A stretch of 9,561 nucleotides of DNA from JAWWAH01 sp033721415 (GTDB lineage: Bacteria > Patescibacteriota > Minisyncoccia > Spechtbacterales > 2-12-FULL-38-22), in the NCBI GenBank assembly GCA_033721415.1, contig JAWWAH010000039.1, positions 1 to 9,561 on the forward strand, given 5' to 3'. Numbering within the stretch: the first letter of the stretch is position 1; each line of letters opens with the position of its first letter. Shown one piece after another: positions 1-6,137 of this stretch. The position numbers were made by a program, and so were the translations under genes. The notes beneath the pieces are model-generated. The model searched no databases, was not told the DNA's origin, and saw only the letters and a program-made list of their open reading frames with translations.

Positions 1-201
1 CTCGAACTCATGTGACACCTCTCCATCTTGCATATTTATTGTTCCAAAATCAAAGTGTTGCCCCGAGCCCGATAAAGAGCTTTGTGTAAATTTTACAGAA
101 GTTTTCCCCTCTTCGGGACTTACAGCAACAATCCATGCAAGAAAACCTACAAACACCATGACAGAAACAGCTATTAGCAAATTTTTTGTTTTTTGTTCCA
201 T
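1..201 (-). CDS. DUF1573-type membrane-anchored protein, N-terminal part (cut by window edge)
   Basis: Only the first 67 codons are present; the gene runs off the left edge. The start is the ATG at 201-199, followed by MEQKTKNLL and a hydrophobic segment at about residues 8-27 that would be a signal anchor or uncleaved membrane helix. After a polar linker comes FDFGTINMQDGEVSHEFE (residues about 50-67), which matches the opening of DUF1573 domains (pattern F-D-F-G-x-I ... G-x-x-x-H-x-F). DUF1573 is an immunoglobulin-like extracytoplasmic domain of unknown role. The upstream AGAAATAACAAAAG gives only a weak ribosome site. The gene lies 28 bp beyond the terminator that closes the copper operon, and I see no convincing promoter of its own in that gap, so it may depend on readthrough. 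A link to copper handling is suggested only by position. The family call rests on a short stretch. Confidence 0.7.
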   Translation of the reverse strand, partial: MEQKTKNLLIAVSVMVFVGFLAWIVAVSPEEGKTSVKFTQSSLSGSGQHFDFGTINMQDGEVSHEFE

Positions 202-229
202 GTTTACTTTTGTTATTTCTAATTAAAAA

Positions 230-254
230 CGCCTGCTTTTTTAGAAAGCAGGCG
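230..254 (-). terminator. Intrinsic terminator of the copper operon
   Basis: A perfect 10-bp stem (CGCCTGCTTT at 230-239 with AAAGCAGGCG at 245-254) encloses a 5-nt loop. Read on the minus strand it is followed by GTTTTTAATT. It lies 25 bp past the stop of the small membrane-protein gene and closes the csoR-copB operon before the DUF1573 gene. Confidence 0.88.
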
Positions 255-279
255 CATACTTAAAGTAATATCTATTTAG

Positions 280-717
280 CTAAGATATTAAGTAATACGC
301 CCCATTGCTAGACCATAAAGAATTTATCTTTTTTGCGTGTATTATTTTGTTTAAATTTTTTATCTGTGAAATAAGAATGCTCTCGTTAAAATCATCGTAA
401 TTTTTTATAGAGATTAAGTTGCGATTTTTAACTTTATTATCTGATGAATTCCGGATGCAGTAAGCAGCGCTCAATAACAATAAAGATGCATTAAGAATCG
501 TTACGCTTAGCACTATCTCGGAAAAACCTTCAAGGAAGCTAACGTGATGAAGGGCTGTAGCCACACGATCAGATTCAGGACAAGGCGAGTAGCTTCCTGC
601 GGTAAACGGGCAAAGATTATGTGTATTGTGGTTCATTGTCCCCATTGCTAAAAACCCAAACACCGTAATGGATAGAAACGCTAATAGTATGTAAGTTGTG
701 ATACCTTTATTTGTCAT
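280..717 (-). CDS. Small two-TM protein with Met/His/Cys loop, third gene of copper operon
   Basis: The protein is 145 aa from the ATG at 717-715, which lies 4 nt after the copB stop. A longer reading from a TTG at 759 would overlap copB by 38 bp and is less likely. Residues about 7-25 and 66-88 are hydrophobic and look like two membrane helices. Between them is a loop with M25, M28, H30, H33, C36-P37, C46-P47 and H57-H58, a ligand set suited to soft metals such as Cu(I). The C-terminal third (about 90-145) is polar, Asn/Lys-rich and probably cytoplasmic if the loop is outside. I do not recognise a named family. The tight coupling to copB and the ligand-rich loop suggest a periplasmic-face copper-binding accessory, but that is inference. 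It ends with TAG. Confidence 0.8.
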   Translation of the reverse strand: MTNKGITTYILLAFLSITVFGFLAMGTMNHNTHNLCPFTAGSYSPCPESDRVATALHHVSFLEGFSEIVLSVTILNASLLLLSAAYCIRNSSDNKVKNRNLISIKNYDDFNESILISQIKNLNKIIHAKKINSLWSSNGAYYLIS

Positions 718-721
718 TTTT

Positions 722-2791
722 CTAAATACTTTTTTTAAGCAGTGTTGCATTAAATGCAACTATAACAGTACTCAATGACATAAGTACAGCCCCGATTGCA
801 GGGCTAAATACTATACCAGCCCAATAAAGCGCGCCTCCTGCCGCAGGCATTGCAAATATATTATAACCTGCAGCCCACCACAAGTTTTGTATCATTTTAC
901 TGTATGTTTTATTGGCGAGGGTTATCACTTTAACAATATCAGCGGGATTACTCTTTACCAAAACTATATCTCCTGCCTCTATTGCAACATCTGTTCCTGC
1001 TCCTATCGCGATACCAACATCAGCTTGCGCTAATGCCGGAGCATCATTTACACCATCGCCAACCATAGCTACAGTATAACCTTCATTTTGAATTTCTTTA
1101 ACCTTTTCTGATTTTTCCTCAGGCATTACCTCTGCTACATAGTCATCAATGCCAACTTCTTCAGAGATTCTTTTAGCGACAGCTTCGTTATCACCTGTGA
1201 GCATAATTGTTTTAATGCCCAATTCTTTTAGCCTTGCTATGGCATCCTTTGATTCTTCACGCACAACATCGTCTAAAGCAATTATGCCAACGGACTTTTC
1301 TTCCACAAATACAACTACCAAAGTTTTTCCTTCTTTAGCTAGACTATTTGCAGCCTCTTCATCTTTTACAGATTCGTTTAGTTCGCCTGCTGCTTTTAAG
1401 CTTAGAACTTTAACATTTTTTCCATCAACTACACCTTCGGCTCCCTTACCCTGTATCTGCTTGAAGTCTTTAACTTCTTTTGTATTATTGGATGCTGCAA
1501 CTATTGCCTTTGATATAGGATGAGCAGAACTTGAATCTACAGAAGCTGCATACATCAACACCTCGTCTGTATCCAACTCTGCACCAAAACTTTTTATATC
1601 ACTTACAGCAAACTCTCCTTTGGTCAATGTTCCGGTTTTATCCAAAATAATAGCATTTATGTTCCGTGCTTTTTCAAATGCTGTTCTGTTTCTTATTAAT
1701 AATCCGTTTTTTGCACCAAGACCGGTAGAAAACATAACCACAAGAGGTATAGCAAGCCCAAGTGCATGCGGGCAAGCAATCACAATTACTGCAATTGTAC
1801 GCTCAAGCGCAAAACCAAAATCTTGAGATGTGAACAATAGCCAAGAAAATAATGTTACAACACCACCTCCCAGAGCCACAGCCGTAAGCCAAACAGCTGC
1901 ACGGTTGGCAAGGTCTTGTGTTTTTGATTTATCTTTTTGCGCACTTGCTACCAGGTCTGATATTTGTGAAAGATAAGTATCCTTGCCTATCTTTTTTATT
2001 TCTACGGTTAAAGAACCGTCCCCGTTTACAGCTCCGGCTATAACTTCCGAGCCCTCTTCTTTTTCTACGGGCTTTGTTTCTCCGGTAAGCATGCTTTCAT
2101 TCGTGCTTGAAGCACCCTCAACCACAACTCCGTCCACGGGCACCTTTTCTCCCGGCTTTATCAATACCTTGTCGCCAACTTCTAGTTCTTCTATCGGCAC
2201 ATCTTCTGTTTCGCCATCTTTATTTAATCTGTGCGCTGTAGATGGAAGCAGCTTCGCAAGCTCTTCAAGCGCCTTACTTGCTCCCATTACAGAACGCATT
2301 TCGATCCAATGTCCAAGTAACATCACATCTACAAGAGTTACAAGTTCCCAAAGCAATTGCTTACCCTCTAGGCCAAACACAACCGCAACACTGTAGAAAT
2401 AAGCAGTGGAAATACCAACCGCTACCAGAGTCATCATCCCAGGATTTTTACTTTTCAATTCATCTCGAAGTCCTGTTAAAAAGGGTTTACCGCCCCATAT
2501 ATAAATAATTGTTGCTAAAGCCAAAGCAAAATAATTGCTTTCAGCAAATCTTATGTCGATACCGAGAAAGCTTTGTATTACAGGTGCAAGTAAAAGCACG
2601 GGTATAGAAAGTGCTAGCGATACCCAAAATCTACGCTTAAAATCTTCTACCATCATCGCATGATGGTTAGAATGATCTCCGTGGTCATCATGATTCCCAT
2701 GGCCTCCATGATCATGGTCTTTTTGCTCATCTTCTTCGTGATTCATATTTTTCTTTTCAGGAGATTGTTCATCTCCGCAACAGTGTGGCAT
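722..2791 (-). CDS. copB: CopB-type heavy-metal (copper) P1B ATPase
   Basis: This is a 689-aa membrane pump that would use ATP to export copper. It has a metal-binding N-terminus (H3, C4, C5 and a His/Asp-rich tract at about 18-44) instead of a folded HMA domain. Other landmarks are the actuator loop with TGE at 236-238, the intramembrane metal motif C340-P341-H342, the phosphorylation site D384 in DKTGT, H424-P425 in the nucleotide-binding domain, and the hinge GDGVND at 578-583. Late helices carry GYN (642-644) and MSLST (671-675). CPH rather than CPC, a His-rich head and MSxST are the marks of the CopB (P1B-3) subgroup. The length is normal and all key residues are present. The start ATG follows the csoR stop by 1 nt, so the two are translationally coupled; an internal ATG at codon 16 would remove only the H-C-C head. 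CopB proteins are reported for Cu(I), Cu(II) or Ag(I); the exact ion cannot be read here. Confidence 0.95.
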   Translation of the reverse strand: MPHCCGDEQSPEKKNMNHEEDEQKDHDHGGHGNHDDHGDHSNHHAMMVEDFKRRFWVSLALSIPVLLLAPVIQSFLGIDIRFAESNYFALALATIIYIWGGKPFLTGLRDELKSKNPGMMTLVAVGISTAYFYSVAVVFGLEGKQLLWELVTLVDVMLLGHWIEMRSVMGASKALEELAKLLPSTAHRLNKDGETEDVPIEELEVGDKVLIKPGEKVPVDGVVVEGASSTNESMLTGETKPVEKEEGSEVIAGAVNGDGSLTVEIKKIGKDTYLSQISDLVASAQKDKSKTQDLANRAAVWLTAVALGGGVVTLFSWLLFTSQDFGFALERTIAVIVIACPHALGLAIPLVVMFSTGLGAKNGLLIRNRTAFEKARNINAIILDKTGTLTKGEFAVSDIKSFGAELDTDEVLMYAASVDSSSAHPISKAIVAASNNTKEVKDFKQIQGKGAEGVVDGKNVKVLSLKAAGELNESVKDEEAANSLAKEGKTLVVVFVEEKSVGIIALDDVVREESKDAIARLKELGIKTIMLTGDNEAVAKRISEEVGIDDYVAEVMPEEKSEKVKEIQNEGYTVAMVGDGVNDAPALAQADVGIAIGAGTDVAIEAGDIVLVKSNPADIVKVITLANKTYSKMIQNLWWAAGYNIFAMPAAGGALYWAGIVFSPAIGAVLMSLSTVIVAFNATLLKKSI

Positions 2792-2792
2792 A

Positions 2793-3062
2793 CTATTTTT
2801 TTTGGGATAGTTTATAAATTTTTAATACTTCTTCCGTTGCCTTTTTTGTTTGCCCGCCTTTCATCTGTTCTGCTACATGGGTGGATAGATGGTTCTCCAA
2901 TAGTAAACTCTCTACACTTGTTAACGCTTTTTTTATAGCAGAAGATTGAGTTATTATATCAACACAATATTTTTCTTCTTCTACCATATTTTGCAAACCT
3001 CGGACCTGTCCTTCAATTTTTTTAAGACGATTGATGACTTGTTTTTTTGTTTCTTTTTTCAT
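2793..3062 (-). CDS. csoR: CsoR-family copper-sensing repressor (C-H-H metal site)
   Basis: This 89-aa all-helical protein belongs to the CsoR/RcnR (DUF156) family, whose members bind DNA as tetramers and release it on metal binding. The family signature is at residues 11-33: NRLKKIEGQVRGLQNM, then Y32-C33. By spacing against M. tuberculosis CsoR (Cys36, His61, Cys65, with Tyr35 and Glu81 in the second shell), the ligands here are C33, H58 and H62, with Y32 and E78 in place. The third ligand is therefore His, not Cys. A C-H-H site is known in Thermus thermophilus CsoR, which accepts several metals besides Cu(I). There is no N-terminal His, which argues against an RcnR-type Ni/Co sensor. It is the first gene of the operon and is preceded by its own operator. 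The ribosome site upstream (AATATTAGATACT) is weak. Confidence 0.95.
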   Translation of the reverse strand: MKKETKKQVINRLKKIEGQVRGLQNMVEEEKYCVDIITQSSAIKKALTSVESLLLENHLSTHVAEQMKGGQTKKATEEVLKIYKLSQKK

Positions 3063-3095
3063 AGTATCTAATATTTAATTAAGTTCTACTTTTTC

Positions 3096-3123
3096 ATTAT
3101 ACCCCATGGGGGTATAGTGTCAA
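3096..3123 (-). promoter_or_regulatory. csoR-copB operon promoter
   Basis: On the minus strand the -35 is TTGACA (3123-3118) and the -10 is TATAAT (3101-3096), both perfect sigma70 consensus, 16 bp apart. Transcription should begin near 3089, giving a leader of about 27 nt. Such a strong promoter needs an effective repressor, which the overlapping operator supplies. Confidence 0.92.
3098..3116. promoter_or_regulatory. CsoR operator overlapping the promoter spacer
   Basis: TATACCCCATGGGGGTATA is an inverted repeat with 8-bp arms (TATACCCC at 3098-3105, GGGGTATA at 3109-3116) around ATG. It matches the known CsoR-type operator layout of T/A ends and G/C-tract arms. It covers essentially the whole -35/-10 spacer and runs into the -10 box, so bound CsoR should exclude RNA polymerase. 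This predicts autoregulation and copper induction of the operon. Confidence 0.92.
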
Positions 3124-3133
3124 TAATAAAAAA

Positions 3134-3150
3134 CACCGAGAGCTTCGGTG
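3134..3150 (-). terminator. Intrinsic terminator of typA
   Basis: The stem is CACCGA (3134-3139) with TCGGTG (3145-3150), loop of 5 nt. On the minus strand it is followed by TTTTTTATTATT. It lies 24 bp after the typA stop and ends about 10 bp before the copper promoter -35, insulating that repressed promoter from typA readthrough. A T run on the plus side also exists, but no plus-strand gene feeds it. Confidence 0.85.
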
Positions 3151-3173
3151 CTTTTTATTAAACAGAATAGTTG

Positions 3174-4979
3174 TTAGGCTTTTTTATTTTTTGCACTATT
3201 TCGAAGTGCTTCCTTTAGTATCTTTTTTCTTAGGCGAACGCTTTCGGGGGTTACCTCTAAGTATTCGTCCTCGCTCATTATCTCCAAGCCGGTTTCTATA
3301 TTAATCGGTGATGGTGGCGTAAGCGATATATTATCATCCGATCCACTGGCACGCACATTAGTTAGTTGTTTCCCCTTGGTTGGATTTACAGCCATTTCTA
3401 CTCCCTTTGAAACATTGCCTATAACCATGCCTTCATAAACTTCTGTATTTGGTCCTATGTAAAGAGTTCCGCGTGTTTGAAGATTATCCAGAGAGAAACC
3501 TAATGCCTTACCTGTTGCCATGGATGTCATAGACCCTGTTTTCTTTTTTTGTATCTCTCCTACATGGGGCTTAAAACCTATAAAATGGCTTGCGAATATA
3601 CCCTCACCTTTTGTATCTACTACAAATTCTCCTCTATAACCTAAGAGCCCTCTAGTTGGACCTTCAAATGTTATTCGAACCATATTACCGTGTTGCTTCA
3701 TATCTGTCATGCGAGCAGCACGATTACTCATTTTTTCTATTACTGTTCCCTGTGCTTCGCTTGGAATATCTACTACCACTTCTTCAAATGGTTCACTTTT
3801 TACGCCGTCTATCTCTTTAATAATTGCTTGGGGTTTTGAAACCTGAAGCTCGTATCCTTCACGGCGCATATTTTCTATAAGCACTGCAATATGTAGTTCG
3901 CCTCTACCATATACTTTCATTGCATCATCTTTGAACTCAACCCGCAAACCAACATTAACTTCTAATTCTTTTAATAATCTTTCTTTTATTTGGCGCCCTG
4001 TAACGTACTTACCCTCTTTACCGGAAAACGGAGAGTCATTAACAAGAAAATTTAGGGCTATTGTTGGCTCATCAATTTTTATCGCAGGAAGAGGTTCTGT
4101 ATCTTCCGAGTCGCAAATTGTATCCCCTATATAAATATCGGGCAATCCCGCAATCATTACTATGTCTCCAGCTTCGGCTTCTTCTGTCTCTTTACGCTGA
4201 GTGCCTTCAAATGTAAATACTTTTGTTATTTTTCCTTTTTTAGTCTCCCCTGCCTGTCCGTCCTCTGGCGTGATTGTTTTTTTAATAAATACGTTCTCAC
4301 CATTTTTAATCACACCAGAATACACACGCCCTATAGCAAGGCGACCTAAAAAATTATCATATCCCAAGTTAAACGGCTGTACTTTTAAAACACCTTCCTT
4401 ATTTCCGCTTGCAGGAGGCACCTCTTCTAATATTGTATCTAAAAGTGGCGTAAGATCTTTTTTTTCGTCATTGGGTTCGCGCATTGCAACGCCATCTTTA
4501 CCTATTGCATAAACCGTAGTGAAATCCAATTGCTCTTCGGTTGCGCCTAAATCAAAAAATAATTCTAGCACATCATCATGCGCCTTGGATACATCGGCTG
4601 CAGGCTTGTCCATTTTGTTCAACACAACAATTGGCTTGTGGCCCAATTCTAGAGATTTCTTAAGTACAAAACGAGTTTGTGGCATTGGGCCTTCCTGAGC
4701 ATCTACTATTAGAAGAACGGAATCAATGGAACGCAAAACACGCTCTACTTCTGAACCAAAATCAGCATGTCCAGGCGTATCAACAATATTTATTTTTGTA
4801 CCCTTGTAGTTTATTGCAGCATTCTTAGCGTAAATAGTAAGACCACGCTCTTGTTCAAGATCGTTAGAATCCATACTTACTCCTTCTTCTACTGTGCCAG
4901 TTTGACGCATTATTGCATCCGTAAGTGTAGTTTTTCCATGGTCTACATGGGCTATGATTGCTATATTTCTTATTTCCAT
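3174..4979 (-). CDS. typA: Ribosome-associated translational GTPase TypA/BipA
   Basis: TypA is an EF-G-like GTPase that binds the ribosome and supports 50S assembly and growth under cold or other stress. The protein is 601 aa, normal for the family. The GTPase motifs are intact: P-loop AHVDHGKT (10-17), switch I ERGLTIYAKN (44-53), DTPGH (67-71) and NKMD (121-124). The EF-G-like domains follow, then the TypA-specific C-terminal region, including GYRGEF and the GTMTSM-like stretch (here GSMTSM). I chose the ATG at 4979-4977 because MEIRNIAIIAHVDHGK is the usual TypA start; a TTG nine codons upstream gives an atypical VWVREPHI extension. The upstream DNA is the end of a 267-bp inverted-repeat element only 6 bp away, with GAGAG the nearest purine-rich ribosome-site candidate. 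It stands alone with its own terminator. Confidence 0.97.
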   Translation of the reverse strand: MEIRNIAIIAHVDHGKTTLTDAIMRQTGTVEEGVSMDSNDLEQERGLTIYAKNAAINYKGTKINIVDTPGHADFGSEVERVLRSIDSVLLIVDAQEGPMPQTRFVLKKSLELGHKPIVVLNKMDKPAADVSKAHDDVLELFFDLGATEEQLDFTTVYAIGKDGVAMREPNDEKKDLTPLLDTILEEVPPASGNKEGVLKVQPFNLGYDNFLGRLAIGRVYSGVIKNGENVFIKKTITPEDGQAGETKKGKITKVFTFEGTQRKETEEAEAGDIVMIAGLPDIYIGDTICDSEDTEPLPAIKIDEPTIALNFLVNDSPFSGKEGKYVTGRQIKERLLKELEVNVGLRVEFKDDAMKVYGRGELHIAVLIENMRREGYELQVSKPQAIIKEIDGVKSEPFEEVVVDIPSEAQGTVIEKMSNRAARMTDMKQHGNMVRITFEGPTRGLLGYRGEFVVDTKGEGIFASHFIGFKPHVGEIQKKKTGSMTSMATGKALGFSLDNLQTRGTLYIGPNTEVYEGMVIGNVSKGVEMAVNPTKGKQLTNVRASGSDDNISLTPPSPINIETGLEIMSEDEYLEVTPESVRLRKKILKEALRNSAKNKKA

Positions 4980-4985
4980 AATATG

Positions 4986-5252
4986 GGGCTCTCGGACCCA
5001 AACCAAATTAATTTAGCGTATAGAATATTATTCATATTTTCGGCCCGACGAATGAAATGCACTATCTGTGCATGAATAAGGAGAACAAAGAATATGGATA
5101 ATATACATGCGCCCTACGGGAAGTAAAAAAATACATCGACTGCGTTGTTCCGCCTTTCTTAAAGTAAACTACGGCTACTCCTTCGTCGGCGCGCCTAGCA
5201 TCCGACATATTTTTTTTACTTCTAAATTGATTTGGTTCGGGTTCGAGAGCCC
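4986..5252. repeat. 267-bp nested inverted-repeat element upstream of typA
   Basis: The ends are a 28-bp inverted repeat, 4986-5013 against 5225-5252, with 25 of 28 positions matching (outer ends begin GGGCTCTCG). Inside are two further inverted repeats. Arm 1: 5025-5039 with 5090-5104 (13 of 15), extended by GCG(T/C)AT at 5016-5021 and its partner at 5107-5112, and capped by ATGCAC-TATCT-GTGCAT at 5057-5073. Arm 2: 5121-5143 with 5198-5221 (19 of 23 plus a 1-nt bulge). The whole can fold as a closing stem with two long arms. Nearly all arm differences are transitions. I see no open reading frame of note and no clear target-site duplication. It could be a MITE-like repeat, a structured 5' leader of typA, or a non-coding RNA gene. 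The repeat structure is directly visible; its nature is unknown. Confidence 0.75.
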
Positions 5253-5258
5253 TAAATA

Positions 5259-5283
5259 AAAATTCGGGACCTGCCCGAATTTT
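5259..5283. terminator. Terminator-like hairpin in the divergent region (possible typA attenuator)
   Basis: AAAATTCGGG (5259-5268) and CCCGAATTTT (5274-5283) form a perfect 10-bp stem with a 5-nt loop. T-rich tracts follow on both strands (TTTTATCTTATT on plus, TTTTTATTTA on minus). No annotated gene ends here. On the minus strand it would sit about 24 nt after the predicted typA-side transcription start, so it could attenuate typA. On the plus strand it could end an RNA made from the inverted-repeat element. Confidence 0.7.
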
Positions 5284-5313
5284 ATCTTATTCGCTAGGCT
5301 AATATACTAAAAT

Positions 5314-5342
5314 ATTATACTTCATAATCAATTTAATTTCAA
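5314..5342 (-). promoter_or_regulatory. Predicted promoter driving typA
   Basis: On the minus strand TTGAAA (5342-5337) and TATAAT (5319-5314) are separated by exactly 17 bp. It is the best minus-strand promoter I found between typA and the next gene. If it is the typA promoter, the leader is about 328 nt long and includes the hairpin at 5259-5283 and the whole inverted-repeat element. A weaker promoter inside the element (TTTACT, 18 bp, TATTAT) cannot be excluded. Confidence 0.65.
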
Positions 5343-5355
5343 GGCTATATAAATG

Positions 5356-5384
5356 TTGACATAAGTTGATTTGCGTTCTATAAT
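5356..5384 (+). promoter_or_regulatory. Promoter of the first 82-aa paralog
   Basis: TTGACA (5356-5361) and TATAAT (5379-5384) are both perfect consensus with a 17-bp spacer, predicting strong constitutive transcription from about 5391. Its -35 lies 13 bp from the -35 of the opposing promoter, so the two polymerases would bind back to back. Confidence 0.9.
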
Positions 5385-5409
5385 CTAAACTAAAGCAGAG
5401 AGGTAGCGC

Positions 5410-5658
5410 ATGGCAGACAAAGAAACTTTCAAAAAGTGGTTCGATGAAGGGATAGAAAAAGAAGCAACGCATATGATTATCGTTTACAATATGCCTGACC
5501 AGGAAACTTGCCCTGTATTCGTTAGCGCTCATCGAAGCGCACAAAAGAAAGCAGAAGCATACGATGCCATGAATAATCAAAGAGTAACAGAAGTTTATTC
5601 TCTCTCTATAGACTTTGATGAACAGTATCGCGAAAATCCATGCTTCAATTTTGACTAG
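5410..5658 (+). CDS. Conserved small protein of unknown function, tandem paralog 1
   Basis: The protein is 82 aa, acidic and soluble, with no signal peptide or membrane helix. It aligns without gaps over its full length with the next gene (about 40 of 82 identical). Shared blocks are the N-terminal KE-x-F-K-x-WFD-x-G helix (4-14), ATHMI-x-V (19-25), P-V-x-V (35-38) and VYSLS-x-DF-x-EQ (62-72), ending CF-x-x-D. The pattern suggests a compact alpha/beta fold. I have the impression that related short proteins are widespread in bacteria without assigned function; I cannot name a family. The ribosome site AGAGAGG lies 7 nt before the ATG. It has its own strong promoter and terminator, so it is a single-gene unit likely made at high level. 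It has cysteines at C34 and C78; C78 is shared with its paralog. Confidence 0.85.
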   Translation: MADKETFKKWFDEGIEKEATHMIIVYNMPDQETCPVFVSAHRSAQKKAEAYDAMNNQRVTEVYSLSIDFDEQYRENPCFNFD

Positions 5659-5668
5659 TTCTTTACTC

Positions 5669-5692
5669 AAAAACCGCCTAAAGGCGGTTTTT
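5669..5692 (+). terminator. Terminator of the first 82-aa paralog
   Basis: AAAAACCGCC (5669-5678) pairs perfectly with GGCGGTTTTT (5683-5692) around a 4-nt loop, followed by CTTTTAAT. It begins 10 bp after the stop codon and separates the two paralogs transcriptionally. Confidence 0.92.
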
Positions 5693-5706
5693 CTTTTAAT
5701 ATAAAA

Positions 5707-5735
5707 CTGACATAACTAAATATTTATATTACAAT
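5707..5735 (+). promoter_or_regulatory. Promoter of the second 82-aa paralog
   Basis: CTGACA (5707-5712) and TACAAT (5730-5735) are each one base from consensus with a 17-bp spacer. It lies between the first gene's terminator and the second gene, so the second paralog is transcribed independently and probably less strongly than the first. Confidence 0.8.
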
Positions 5736-5760
5736 TTAACCCCAAAAAGAAAGGTTGACT

Positions 5761-6009
5761 ATGCCTGCAAAAGAAGTTTTTAAAGAATGGTTTGATAGAG
5801 GTGTAGAACAGGGTGCAACCCACATGATTGTTGTCTGCGACACATTCGACTGGGAAGATTTCCCGGTATATGTTGCTCCCGATGAGAATGTCCGAGAAAA
5901 AGCTGATGAATACAACAAAATGTCTATGCAGAAGGTGATGGAAGTTTATTCACTCTCTAAAGACTTCAACGAACAGCACAGTCAAACCCGTTGTTTTAGC
6001 TGGGACTAG
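5761..6009 (+). CDS. Conserved small protein of unknown function, tandem paralog 2
   Basis: This protein has exactly the same length (82 aa) as its upstream paralog. I start it at the ATG at 5761, which has AAAGAAAGG 6 nt upstream and makes the two N-termini align (MPAKEVFKEWFDRG against MADKETFKKWFDEG); a TTG two codons earlier is not needed. Compared with paralog 1, it gains aromatic residues in the middle (F29, W31, F34) and in the C-terminal CFSWD. It has C26 and C78; only C78 is common to both. No catalytic motif is evident. About half-identity shows the duplication is old and the copies have diverged, perhaps to separate partners or conditions. Function is unknown. Confidence 0.87.
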   Translation: MPAKEVFKEWFDRGVEQGATHMIVVCDTFDWEDFPVYVAPDENVREKADEYNKMSMQKVMEVYSLSKDFNEQHSQTRCFSWD

Positions 6010-6020
6010 CTCTTTTATCT

Positions 6021-6044
6021 AAAACCGCTCACATGAGCGGTTTT
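6021..6044 (+). terminator. Terminator of the second 82-aa paralog
   Basis: AAAACCGCTC (6021-6030) pairs with GAGCGGTTTT (6035-6044) around ACAT and continues into TATAG after the T run. It is 11 bp past the stop, the same spacing and design as the first paralog's terminator, but with a different stem, so it was not simply copied recently. Confidence 0.9.
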
Positions 6045-6082
6045 TATAGTTACTAATATTAGAAAATAAAACCAAACGAAAA

Positions 6083-6128
6083 GCCCCCTTCAACGAGTAG
6101 TCTCAAGAAACTTTTCGCCGAAGGGGGC
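6083..6128 (-). terminator. Likely terminator of the GC-rich orphan gene, long loop
   Basis: GCCCCCTTC (6083-6091) pairs with GAAGGGGGC (6120-6128) in a perfect 9-bp stem around a 28-nt loop. On the minus strand it is followed by TTTTCGTTTGGTTTTATTTTCT. It starts 9 bp past the stop of the 195-aa gene. Its GC-rich stem and long loop differ from all the other terminators here, which use short loops. Confidence 0.7.
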
Positions 6129-6137
6129 ATAAAGAAC

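Noticed and set aside
718..759. Longer N-terminus for the small copper-operon protein from a TTG at 759
   Set aside because: It would overlap copB by 38 bp, uses a rare start and adds a polar stretch before a natural ATG-led membrane helix.
1149..2938. Several plus-strand open frames opposite copB and csoR
   Set aside because: They are low-complexity Ser/Thr/Pro-rich or hydrophobic mirror translations of a well-supported P-type ATPase and its regulator.
4980..5006. TypA start at a TTG nine codons upstream
   Set aside because: The extension is encoded by the terminal inverted repeat and does not resemble TypA N-termini, which begin just before the P-loop as at 4979.
4767..5075. Plus-strand open frame of 102 codons across the typA start
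   Set aside because: It is antisense to the conserved GTPase domain of typA and then runs into the inverted-repeat element; no ribosome site or recognisable domain.
5231..5252. Possible tRNA T-arm (GGTTCGGGTTCGAGAGCCC)
   Set aside because: The GTTCGAG looks like a T loop, but the flanking 5-bp stem does not pair and no acceptor, D or anticodon arm can be placed. The segment is better explained as the right arm of the 28-bp inverted repeat.
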